Source of the DNA: Caldisericia bacterium
Lineage (GTDB): Bacteria > Caldisericota > Caldisericia > UBA6126
Assembly (NCBI GenBank): GCA_028708485.1
Contig: JAQVYZ010000011.1
Span: forward strand, 1 to 11,389
Length of the DNA stretch: 11,389 nt
Reading direction: 5' to 3'
The translations under genes and the position numbers were made by a program. Positions 1 through 6,637 of this stretch are shown here, piece after piece; positions within the stretch are counted from its first letter, which is position 1; every line of letters begins with the position of its first letter. The notes beneath the pieces are model-generated. The model did not search any database. It was not told the DNA's origin and was given only the letters and a program-made list of their open reading frames with translations.

Positions 1-1258
1 TGCTTGAAATCATCAACAGGTATTGAGACACCCCATTCACCGCTTTCCATCGGAAGGTATACGGTGGGAATAGTTCGTCCCCTTCCAATGGTGAAATAGG
101 GATGGGAGTATCCATTTTTGGTTTTGCGTCTTTTGCTAGGATGGGGGTATTGTTTTTAAACAGGTTGTTCTCATTCGATTCAGCGACTTCATTTTGTGAA
201 TCAACCAAAAAAAATAGCCATACCTTATATTCACCGGTGCTCATATCCGGAAACAAAAAGCTAAAAGTAACCTCAATGCTTTCTTTGGCTTCAAGACTGG
301 GAACCTCTGTCTCTGGCATCCTGAAATCATCGGAAATATCCCAATCCTCATAAGGGGAAAGATAAAGTCTGATATGAGAGGCACCTGAAGCTTTTCCCCC
401 CGCATTGGAGACAGAAGAGACTATTTTACACACGGCTCCTTCTTCAACCTTTTCGGTGGAAATATATTTCGTTATCTCTAAATCAGGTAAACTACTGTTG
501 GTTGCCTCTACCCGAATGCTTTCCGCTTGGTAGATTTCTTTTGTGACGGTGTCCTGCAGAAAGCAAACCAGGTAGTAATCCTGGTCTTGTTTCATCTTAT
601 AATTGATCGTGACAGATTGTTCTATGGTCTCATTTGAAGAGAAGAAAACCTCTATTCCCTGCTCATCCTCAATATAATCGCGAACTACCTTTTTATGTGC
701 TTTTTCCCCGTTCTGTCCTTCATAAAACACCAAGTTTTCAAATAACAATGTGGTTAGACGGAGATGATCAAATGCCTGTGAGGTTCCATTCTGCAGATTT
801 ATCTGTAAAGAGCGGTTGGTGTATTGCATCATGATCCTGAAAGGTGAATTCTTATCCAGAAATTTGTTAATATAACGTCGGTTTTTATCCATCTCTGCCG
901 GATGAGATTGCTTTTGCCCAGCTGTTATCATTGCTGGAATACCGGCAATTTTGTAAAAGTCAGCCCTTGCATCTGTTTCCGGAGTATTCAATCCATCTTG
1001 CCAGCAATGGTTCCTGATAAGAATTACCTTCTCCGTACCAAACTCATCCGCTAACTCATCCGCCAGATGACCATATTCAGCGCAAGGTCCGCACCAAGTA
1101 GCGGTAAAGAGTTCTAATAACACTTTGCGGGGGAAGGGATTCTCTGCCATACTTCTTATCTGATTGGATAACGGTTTTTGGTGGAATGAGGCAAAACCGG
1201 GCATCAGATTTGTCAGGAAAACAGCCAAAATCACCAATCCGGAGAACAACCTTTTCAT
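1..1258 (-). CDS. Secreted thioredoxin-fold protein with CARDB-like domain (3' end outside window)
   Basis: The reading frame is open from ATG at 1258 to the window edge, 419 residues without a stop, so the C-terminus is missing. Residues 1-23 are a signal peptide (MKR, a hydrophobic core, then PGFA). Residues 40-120 form a thioredoxin-like domain: the redox motif WCGPC has cysteines at 56 and 59, and the usual cis-proline motif (GIPAM) has Pro108. Residues about 257-365 look like a CARDB (cell-adhesion related) beta-sandwich, with the typical LPDLEIT opening and a NAGG turn. From about 385 a fibronectin-III-like domain begins (TFRWKAVNGVSQYLL). Seen: the export signal, CXXC and domain order. 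Known: thioredoxin modules joined to beta-sandwich domains occur in exported Omp28-like proteins. Inferred: an extracytoplasmic thiol-disulfide protein held at the cell surface; its substrate is unknown. The ribosome binding site AGAGGAAAG (1262-1270) supports the start. It is transcribed divergently from the MarR gene. Confidence 0.85.
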   Translation of the reverse strand, partial: MKRLFSGLVILAVFLTNLMPGFASFHQKPLSNQIRSMAENPFPRKVLLELFTATWCGPCAEYGHLADELADEFGTEKVILIRNHCWQDGLNTPETDARADFYKIAGIPAMITAGQKQSHPAEMDKNRRYINKFLDKNSPFRIMMQYTNRSLQINLQNGTSQAFDHLRLTTLLFENLVFYEGQNGEKAHKKVVRDYIEDEQGIEVFFSSNETIEQSVTINYKMKQDQDYYLVCFLQDTVTKEIYQAESIRVEATNSSLPDLEITKYISTEKVEEGAVCKIVSSVSNAGGKASGASHIRLYLSPYEDWDISDDFRMPETEVPSLEAKESIEVTFSFLFPDMSTGEYKVWLFFLVDSQNEVAESNENNLFKNNTPILAKDAKPKMDTPIPISPLEGDELFPPYTFRWKAVNGVSQYLLMISS

Positions 1259-1285
1259 GATCTTTCCTCTCAATACGCTTCTTTT

Positions 1286-1314
1286 ATTAAAATAAGTACC
1301 ACGCTATTTTACAA
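1286..1314 (-). promoter_or_regulatory. Putative promoter of the thioredoxin/CARDB gene
   Basis: On the minus strand a -35-like TTGTAA (1309-1314) is separated by 17 bases from a -10-like TTTAAT (1286-1291). Transcription would start near 1279, giving a leader of about 20 bases that contains the AGAGGAAAG ribosome binding site. The hexamers are 4-5 matches out of 6, so this is a reasonable but unproven call. It lies in the same 130-base divergent region as the MarR promoter. Confidence 0.45.
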
Positions 1315-1352
1315 ACACAAGCTTACCTGCAAAAACAAGAACAGAAATAAAT

Positions 1353-1382
1353 TTGCATATTACAACTATTTTATGATACAAT
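1353..1382 (+). promoter_or_regulatory. Putative leaderless promoter of the marR-arsM operon
   Basis: TTGCAT (1353-1358) and TACAAT (1377-1382) are spaced by 18 bases, a good sigma-A-like arrangement with a 5/6 -10 box. Only six bases separate the -10 box from ATG at 1389, so the transcript should start at or next to the A of the start codon. No Shine-Dalgarno sequence is visible upstream of the ATG, which agrees with a leaderless mRNA for the first gene. Confidence 0.55.
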
Positions 1383-1390
1383 ATTTGTAT
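1376..1390. promoter_or_regulatory. Candidate MarR operator over the -10 box and start codon
   Basis: ATACAA-TAT-TTGTAT is a perfect 6-bp inverted repeat with a 3-base centre. It covers the putative -10 box and the first two bases of the MarR start codon. MarR proteins bind as dimers to such dyads and commonly repress their own operon, so bound protein here would block RNA polymerase. A weaker related dyad, TTGCATATTACAA (1353-1365), covers the -35 box and may be a second site. The function is inferred from position and symmetry. Confidence 0.5.
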
Positions 1391-1865
1391 GAAGAAAATA
1401 AATAAACAGAATAAAGCACAGGATCTAAGAGAAATGATCAGGCTGTTTGAGCGTATCATCGGTATGGCTGACGAGAACCAGATGACCTGCTGCCGCATGA
1501 CATTGGCGCAATGCCATGCGCTTGTTGAAGTGGGGAGGACGAAAGACATTTCCTTGAACCAGCTATCTCAGATGCTGGAATTGGACAACAGCACTCTGAG
1601 CCGTACTGTGAATAATCTGGTTGTATCAGGACTGGCAGAACGATATGAAGATCCGAATGACAGGCGGTATATCAAGATCAAACTCACTGAACAGGGAATG
1701 ATGAACTTTCATGCGATTGAAGAGACGATGAATACCTATTACGAAACCCTTTTCCAGATGATACCGGAAGAAAAACGAGACCAGGTCATCGATAGCATAC
1801 ATATCCTCAACGAGGTAGGCTCTAAAATAATGTGTTGTGTGAAGGAGAAGAAAAATGAAGAATGA
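1389..1865 (+). CDS. MarR-family transcriptional regulator, likely of the arsM operon
   Basis: 158 residues, the normal MarR length. The winged helix-turn-helix lies at about residues 38-103: an ISLNQLSQMLELDNSTLSRTV-type recognition region is followed by the wing signature DPNDRRY, which is diagnostic of MarR. The flanking helices at both ends should form the dimer interface. Unusually for MarR there are five cysteines: the vicinal pair Cys34-Cys35, Cys41, and the vicinal pair Cys149-Cys150 near the C-terminus. N-terminal residues 31-41 and the C-terminal tail are both close to the dimer region in MarR folds, so an As(III)- or thiol-responsive switch is plausible, but this is inference. The ATG is 6 bases after a -10 box and lacks a ribosome binding site. 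The gene overlaps the arsenite methyltransferase gene by 11 bases, so the two are almost certainly co-transcribed and possibly translationally coupled. Confidence 0.9.
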   Translation: MKKINKQNKAQDLREMIRLFERIIGMADENQMTCCRMTLAQCHALVEVGRTKDISLNQLSQMLELDNSTLSRTVNNLVVSGLAERYEDPNDRRYIKIKLTEQGMMNFHAIEETMNTYYETLFQMIPEEKRDQVIDSIHILNEVGSKIMCCVKEKKNEE

Positions 1866-2676
1866 AATGCGTGCCAGAGTAAAAGAGCATTACGGAAAAA
1901 TCGCTGCCCGAGTCTCCAAAAAAGCAAAAAGCAGCTGTTGTACAGGAGGTTGCGGTTGCAGTAGCGGAGAGATCACTGATACGGCCTCTTTTTATAAAGG
2001 AGTTGATTTGAAAGACCTTCCCGTGGAAGCGGTGAATGCTTCCCTGGGATGCGACAATCCACTCGTATATGCTCAGTTAAAAGAAGGAGAAATCGTCCTG
2101 GATTTAGGCAGCGGGGGAGGTATCGATGTGCTGATAGCCTCAAAATATGTCGGGCAGACTGGTAAAATTTATGGACTGGACATGACCGATGAGATGTTGA
2201 AGCTAGCTAATGATAATAAAGCTAAGATGGGCGTTCAGAATGTGGAATTTCTTAAAGGTTATATCGAAGAGATTCCATTGCCGGATGAGTCTATTAACGC
2301 CATCATCTCCAACTGTGTGATCAACCTGTCTGAAGACAAAGAGAAAGTAATCCATGAAATGTACCGGGTATTAAAACCCGGTGGTAGAATTGCCATCGCA
2401 GATATTGTCATGGTAAAAGAGATACCTGAGTCACTGAAAAGAAATACCGATCTGTGGTCCAGTTGTATTTCCGGATCCATGCATGTGGATGAATATAAGA
2501 CCAATCTCCAGAAAACAGGATTTAAACAAATCAGTATTAATCCTTCTCATATTTACACGAAAAAAGTCATTCAGCAAGAAGTGCTGGACCAGGAGCAGAT
2601 GAAACAGATTCAGGCAATCGATTTGGAAGCGGTAGACGGTGCTTTTGCAGGGGCTCAGATCAAAGCCTGGAAGTGA
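1855..2676 (+). CDS. arsM: Arsenite S-adenosylmethionine methyltransferase (ArsM)
   Basis: 273 residues, the usual length. It should methylate As(III) with S-adenosylmethionine in the cytoplasm, giving methylated or volatile arsenicals. The class I fold is clear: motif I is DLGSGGGID (83-91), the acidic end of beta-2 is GLDMT (107-111), and LKPGGR (173-178) follows. The three cysteines that define ArsM are all present: Cys66 (SLGCDNP), Cys154 (SNCVINLS) and Cys204 (SSCISGS). In characterised ArsM proteins these bind arsenic and carry the disulfide relay. An extra cysteine-rich segment, CCTGGCGC (Cys28, 29, 33, 35), precedes the fold and could collect arsenic. The start is supported by GGAG at 1844-1847, seven bases before ATG. 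It overlaps the MarR gene by 11 bases. No arsenite pump, ArsR or arsenate reductase is nearby. Confidence 0.92.
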   Translation: MKNEMRARVKEHYGKIAARVSKKAKSSCCTGGCGCSSGEITDTASFYKGVDLKDLPVEAVNASLGCDNPLVYAQLKEGEIVLDLGSGGGIDVLIASKYVGQTGKIYGLDMTDEMLKLANDNKAKMGVQNVEFLKGYIEEIPLPDESINAIISNCVINLSEDKEKVIHEMYRVLKPGGRIAIADIVMVKEIPESLKRNTDLWSSCISGSMHVDEYKTNLQKTGFKQISINPSHIYTKKVIQQEVLDQEQMKQIQAIDLEAVDGAFAGAQIKAWK

Positions 2677-2725
2677 CCACCAAGATTTACCCAGGAAAAA
2701 CCAGAAACAAAATGATAACAAGATA

Positions 2726-2755
2726 TTGCAGGATTTTCAGGAAGTATTATACTTC
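2726..2755 (+). promoter_or_regulatory. Weak promoter-like site with overlapping dyad upstream of the SPFH gene
   Basis: In the 249-base gap after arsM, TTGCAG (2726-2731) and TATACT (2748-2753) are spaced by 16 bases. The -10 is 5/6 but the -35 is poor. The dyad GAAGTA-TTA-TACTTC (2741-2755) overlaps the -10, so it could be an operator. A weak AT-rich terminator for arsM is also possible because T-rich sequence follows. No clear intrinsic terminator exists in this gap. Confidence 0.25.
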
Positions 2756-2890
2756 ATTTCTATTTTATGACTGGAGAGAAGTGTGATACAGGTTTGAACA
2801 ATGTGAGTCGAATAAGAATCATTCCTCAAAAACGACATGAAAACTCAACATTCATGACCATTCCAGTTTGTTTTGTTTGCGATGTTTTTA

Positions 2891-2913
2891 GCAGGTATGT
2901 CCTGCGAGAGGAG
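2891..2913 (+). promoter_or_regulatory. Hairpin and ribosome binding site before the SPFH gene
   Basis: GCAGG-TATGT-CCTGC (2891-2905) can form a 5-bp stem with a 5-base loop, and AGGAG follows at 2909-2913. The spacing from AGGAG to ATG 2926 is 12 bases, longer than ideal. An in-frame TAG sits directly before this ATG (2923-2925), so no longer version of the protein is possible. Confidence 0.45.
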
Positions 2914-2925
2914 AGCGTAGTTTAG

Positions 2926-4938
2926 ATGGACTTTATTGTAGCAAATTGGGTTTGGTTTCTTGGTGGCTTATTATTATTAATTTTTATCCGGAATTCTATT
3001 CGCGTGATTGGCCCGACCGAGATAGGACTCGTCCGCAAGCATATGGGTTTTGGAAAATTAAAAGACAGCCCGGTAGCCTTCCGAGGAGAAGCTGGTTACC
3101 AGGCAAAAATGCTGATGCCAGGCATTCGTGTAGTCTTCTGGCCGGTTTTTTCTGTTCGTAAATTTCCATGGGTACAAGTACCGGCTGGAAAAATCGGTAT
3201 CGTTTTTTCACAGGTTGGTGAGCCCCTTCCCATCGGTAATAAATCTGCCGTTTACAAAAGTGAATTTGGATTATTCAGCGATATCGGTGCTTTCATTAAA
3301 AACGGGGGTCAAAAAGGTGTCCAGAGAACGGTGTTACCACCTGGAACAAACCTTCCCATTCACCCGGTAGCTTTTGTAGTCGCGGTAGGAACACAACATA
3401 TTTTTGGCTTACCGCAATCACGGGATTTCCAAGAGAAAATCAGTTCTTTGGATGAAACTGCCTTTGAACAGGTGGTCATCAAACCAAATGACGCTACTGA
3501 TGTCATCGGCATTATCACCACGCATGAAGGACCGCCATCTGAAAATGGAGCGATGGCATCCAGGATTGGTGGATTTAGCGATATCGAAGAAGAAGAAAAA
3601 AGGCAGAAGAATATTGGAGAATGCGGGAGAGAAGATAACAAACTAATCGAATTGATATTGGCGAGTAAAAACCATTTACATAATAGTTATCAGGATTTCC
3701 AGGCATTCCTGGACAACGGGGGGAAGATTGGATTACAGCATGACCCTCTCCCATACGGCACTTACTCGTTGAATCCTTTTTTGGTCTCTGTAGAGATTGT
3801 GAATATGCTAGTGGTTGCTCAAGGAGAAGTAGCGGTCGTTAAATCCTACATTGGCTTGCCTACCGAAGACACGTCCGGTTCTGAATTTAAATTCGGAACT
3901 TTGGTGATCCCCGGGCACCGCGGTATTTGGCGGGAACCTTTGCGAACCGGAAAATACGCTCTTAACCCTCGTATATACGGTCATGAAAAGGTACCTACCT
4001 ACATCCTGAATTTAAGCTGGGCAGATCAACAATCGAAAGCGCATGATTTAGATTCTGCTTTGTCTCCCATTAACGCACGTTCTACAGAGGGATTCGAGTT
4101 TAAAATCGACCTTCAGGTACAAATCCATGTCCCTGATGTGATGGCTTCAAAAGTCATCTCTTCAGTGGGTACGATGACAAATCTTGTTATGGAGGTGCTG
4201 CATCCTGCGGTGGGCAACTACTTCCGGGACAAGATCCAAGGTTTGCCTGCGGTTACCTTTATCCAGCAGCGTATGGTGGTACAAAAAGAAGCCCATGATC
4301 ATATCGTAGACCATCTGAAGATTTATGATGTCGAAGTGAAGGGCGTGTATATTCAGGATGTCATACTACCGGAAGCCATGACGACGGTTTTAAAAGACAG
4401 AGAAATTGCCAACCAGCAAAAGGCGACCTTCAAAATGCAGAAGGATGCTGAGGATCAGAGAATTCAGATGGAAAACAGTAAAGGATTAGCGAACCAGCAA
4501 GCTGATCTGGTAAAGTCTGAGATTGGTGTCAAAATCGCTGTCAATGAAAGTGAGCAGCAAAAAGCCAGAGCTGACGGTGAATCTACGTATATATCGAAAG
4601 TGGGACAAGCTAAGTCAGTCGAGGTAAGAGCAGTCGGTATGGCAAAAGCGGAAGCCTACGAAAAACAGGCGGCAGTACTCGGTCAGCACGGAACTGCTAT
4701 GGTGAACATCTTTACTTCCTTAGCTGAGAACCAGATCGCCATCGTACCAAAAATTCAAGGCGGTTCAGGTGGAAGCTCCATGGAAGCGGCTCTTCTTGGT
4801 TATTTAGCCCCGAAATTGGATGAGATGAAAGAAGACCAGACCAAAACACAGAAAAAGTCTACTCCTCCCAAAGACACCAAGGAACCAACAGAACAAAAGC
4901 CGCTGAATTTAAACGAAGAGAAGCCAAAACAATCATAG
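2926..4938 (+). CDS. SPFH/band-7 (flotillin-like) membrane protein with internal duplication
   Basis: 670 residues. A single membrane helix (about 4-22) anchors the protein; the rest should form a large membrane-bound oligomer of the stomatin/prohibitin/flotillin superfamily. The N-terminal part contains a repeated unit: residues 122-150 (FIKNGGQKGVQ, then LPPGT and HPVAF) and 260-286 (FLDNGGKIGLQ, then LPYGTY and LNPF). Beta-rich segments beginning TEIGLVRK, AGKIGIV and GEVAVVKS precede these, resembling repeated copies of the domain that opens SPFH proteins. The SPFH core is about 350-490. A charged, Ala/Gln/Glu-rich helical segment (about 490-600, starting DREIANQQ) should form a coiled coil. 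Gly/Ser and then a Lys/Pro/Glu-rich disordered tail end the protein. Known: such proteins organise membrane microdomains. Inferred: a stress- or membrane-integrity role. No NfeD-like partner is adjacent. A long inverted repeat follows the stop. Confidence 0.85.
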   Translation: MDFIVANWVWFLGGLLLLIFIRNSIRVIGPTEIGLVRKHMGFGKLKDSPVAFRGEAGYQAKMLMPGIRVVFWPVFSVRKFPWVQVPAGKIGIVFSQVGEPLPIGNKSAVYKSEFGLFSDIGAFIKNGGQKGVQRTVLPPGTNLPIHPVAFVVAVGTQHIFGLPQSRDFQEKISSLDETAFEQVVIKPNDATDVIGIITTHEGPPSENGAMASRIGGFSDIEEEEKRQKNIGECGREDNKLIELILASKNHLHNSYQDFQAFLDNGGKIGLQHDPLPYGTYSLNPFLVSVEIVNMLVVAQGEVAVVKSYIGLPTEDTSGSEFKFGTLVIPGHRGIWREPLRTGKYALNPRIYGHEKVPTYILNLSWADQQSKAHDLDSALSPINARSTEGFEFKIDLQVQIHVPDVMASKVISSVGTMTNLVMEVLHPAVGNYFRDKIQGLPAVTFIQQRMVVQKEAHDHIVDHLKIYDVEVKGVYIQDVILPEAMTTVLKDREIANQQKATFKMQKDAEDQRIQMENSKGLANQQADLVKSEIGVKIAVNESEQQKARADGESTYISKVGQAKSVEVRAVGMAKAEAYEKQAAVLGQHGTAMVNIFTSLAENQIAIVPKIQGGSGGSSMEAALLGYLAPKLDEMKEDQTKTQKKSTPPKDTKEPTEQKPLNLNEEKPKQS

Positions 4939-4940
4939 AG

Positions 4941-5001
4941 AATCACAATAGTATTAAGGAACCCCATTTTTCCAATGGGGTTCCTTAATACTATTGTGAT
5001 T
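4941..5001. repeat. Perfect 28-bp inverted repeat, possible bidirectional terminator
   Basis: Arms 4941-4968 and 4974-5001 are exact reverse complements with a 5-base loop (TTTCC). The inner part (AAGGAACCCCATT paired with AATGGGGTTCCTT) is GC-rich like a terminator stem, and the outer 15 bp on each side is AT-rich. It lies between the convergent SPFH gene and the methyltransferase remnant, the usual place for a shared terminator. However, the stem is unusually long and no T-run follows the whole stem on the plus strand (seven A's do). A small palindromic insertion element is an alternative. Confidence 0.75.
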
Positions 5002-5032
5002 AAAAAAAGCGTCAATATCCCTTCCTGGGATA
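5002..5032 (-). terminator. Possible weak terminator of the methyltransferase remnant
   Basis: On the minus strand a 6-bp stem (TATCCC and GGGATA, loop AGGAA; 5016-5032) is followed after seven bases by a run of seven T's (5002-5008). The gap between stem and T-run is longer than in a canonical intrinsic terminator, so this is tentative. The large inverted repeat beside it may do the work instead. Confidence 0.3.
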
Positions 5033-5038
5033 GTAGAT

Positions 5039-5689
5039 TTAACGTTTGGATTGAATAACAGAACACTGATGGTTGTAAAATAGCACATTCATTTCGGAAA
5101 AACCAGCCTGACTGGATAAACCAAGCAAAGTATTCACTGAAAAAGGAATATCGATATGATAGGAGCCATCCAATGGAAAACTTTTTGATGAAACATCGCT
5201 CTGACGTTCCTCTTCTTCTGAAATTGCATAATCTCCCTCGATATAGCTTCCCTTCGGTTTCAAAGCTTTAAAAATCTTTTTATAAAGAGATAATTTGGTT
5301 GGTTTATCTAAGTGATGAATACTCTGGGAAGATATAACAAAATCAATATTTCCAGGTATAGGTACCTTCAAATAGGATCCATAGAGGATCTTTATCTGCG
5401 ATCGTTTTTCTCTGTAATGATCCAACAACACAGCGGTCATCGATTCACTTAAATCAATTCCGATGATTTCAGCATTAGGAGCTTTTTGCAAAATCCAAGC
5501 AAGTTCTAGTCCGGTTCCGTAACCAAGATCAACAATCACAATTGGTGCAGTAGTGGCCGGTACAGGTTTTGCTATGGCAGCTTAATACTTGTCGAAATCT
5601 ATTAAAATCTCTCTCATATGATTCTCGTATTCACCGACACGAAGATCAAAAAACTTCTTCATATCTTCCGGAATTTCATTTTTCTTCAT
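5039..5689 (-). pseudogene. Class I SAM-dependent methyltransferase, interrupted by an in-frame TAA
   Basis: Translated from ATG at 5689 the frame gives a typical small methyltransferase of about 216 residues, with opening MKKNEIPEDMKKFFDLRVGE, except that codon 36 (5582-5584) is TAA. The frame continues correctly past it: AAIAKPVPATTAPIVIVDLG, then YGTGLELA, GIDLSESM (beta-2), SSQSIHHL, ALKPKGSYIEGDY and a C-terminal DGSYHIDIPFS block. Homologues from memory have a Tyr-Tyr-type sequence at the stop, so a single base change (TAC or TAT to TAA) explains it. Motif I reads DLGYGTG instead of the usual DLGCGTG. No other frameshift is seen. A restart at GTG 5539 would lack the N-terminal helices that help form the SAM pocket and has no ribosome binding site, so activity is unlikely. 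The natural substrate is unknown. A sequencing error is the other explanation. Confidence 0.75.
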
Positions 5690-5695
5690 AGCTAA

Positions 5696-5701
5696 ATTAT
5701 A
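5696..5701 (-). promoter_or_regulatory. Consensus -10 box immediately before the methyltransferase remnant
   Basis: The minus strand reads TATAAT, six bases, then ATG at 5689. There is no Shine-Dalgarno sequence and no good -35 hexamer at 16-18 bases. The spacing is the same as in front of the MarR gene, suggesting another leaderless transcript, though AT-rich chance matches are likely in this region. Confidence 0.3.
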
Positions 5702-5822
5702 TTCAGTTGTTATAGATTACATCTTTTAACCTTTTTAAACAGTGCACCTGAGATTTGTTTTAGCTGAAGATTTCTGGTTTGCAAGTAGATTTGTCTTATT
5801 GGTATGCTGCTTTGAATAATAT

Positions 5823-5863
5823 TCATTTTTGGGACAGGGGACAGTCCCCTGTCCCAAAAATGA
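5823..5863. repeat. Interspersed palindrome, copy 1 (GGGACAGGGGAC type)
   Basis: Arms 5823-5842 and 5844-5863 are perfect 20-base reverse complements around a central A: the left arm is TCATTTTTGGGACAGGGGAC. A second copy with the same core lies at 7479-7517. Palindromes of this composition occur as dispersed repeats in various bacterial genomes, in some cases linked to REP-associated Y1 transposases (general knowledge, not checked). It follows the truncated regulator remnant in that gene's direction of transcription. No T-run follows the arms on either strand outside the stem, so it is not a canonical terminator. Confidence 0.8.
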
Positions 5864-5948
5864 TTCCACATTTAACTTGTAATATATCATCACTATCGCT
5901 AAAGTACCCAATACACAGTAATTCGATGATGTCTTTTTTTACCCTCAC

Positions 5949-6374
5949 TCAAATAAAGGGATTATTGTATCGGAATTTTTTTAAGTTCTCTCTTAACTCA
6001 AAACCTAGCGAAGGTAAATGCATTTGGTTGTAGGGTATGATAAATTGTATATTCAGTTCAATGAATCTTTGTCGATTATAAAATGTAATTTTTGAGCTTG
6101 AATAAATCACGTCTATATGCCACTTCTTTTTAATGAAATCAATGCTATTGCGTAATTTTACAGGCGTTTGTTCAAATTCGTTTTGATTGATAAACAATAA
6201 GAAAGTTTGGGATTGAATATTTAAAGTAAAAAAAAGGTAACGACTTCTCAAATATAGAGGAACGCAATCCGTTTTTTCCCAAGGTTGATAAGTAACCGGA
6301 ATAGATAGTCCTTTTTTGATGTAATCTACGACCATTTCAATTAGCTGAGGATTATTCCCATTTTTTATATACAT
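5949..6374 (-). pseudogene. N-terminal half of an HTH-type transcriptional regulator family protein; DNA-binding half missing
   Basis: From ATG 6374 the frame gives 141 residues ending at TGA. The stretch EQTPVKLRNSI, then VIYSSSKITFYNRQRFIE, FIIPYNQMHLPSLGFELRE matches, from memory, the N-terminal domain of a widespread family of MarR-like HTH proteins. Its usual form is TPATLRKH, SAYNRKRLIEQ, PFIVPGNQMYLPDLGIDLRE. In that family a winged helix domain and more sequence follow; here the frame stops within 15 residues of the LRE motif and nothing HTH-like follows in any nearby frame before the palindrome at 5823-5863. No ribosome binding site is visible; an alternative upstream TTG at 6434 would add 20 residues that do not resemble the family. 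The gene is very AT-rich and looks like decaying sequence. A short standalone sensor domain is possible but less likely. Confidence 0.6.
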
Positions 6375-6637
6375 AATTAATACATTTTTAACGTTACTTA
6401 TACAAAAATGCAAATATAAAGTTATATTACTCAATCCATGATATTTTTTTTATCGGCATAAATTACCTTCACAGCATTCTTTTTGAAAATACTGCCATCA
6501 TTTTTTAATCTCTGATATGAAAGTTTTCTAGCTTCGGTGGTTTCTTTCTTGTTTTATGCAAATTTCCAGAAAATCCGAAATGGTAAAGAAAAACCTACAC
6601 TTATCAAAACATGAAAATTGGTTATAGTTTTGTCACG
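6375..6637. other. AT-rich stretch with no recognisable feature
   Basis: This segment separates the regulator remnant from the cupin remnant. I see no open frame with plausible codon use, no strong hairpin and no convincing promoter pair. It may be decayed coding sequence. Confidence 0.5.

Noticed and set aside
102..834. Open frames on the plus strand opposite the thioredoxin/CARDB gene
   Set aside because: They lie opposite a continuous 419-codon frame with recognisable domains and have no family features.
2712..2786. 24-codon open frame after arsM
   Set aside because: No ribosome binding site, no recognisable product and a length expected by chance.
5779..6033. 84-codon open frame on the plus strand
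   Set aside because: It runs through the palindrome and over the end of the regulator remnant, has no ribosome binding site and no recognisable motif.
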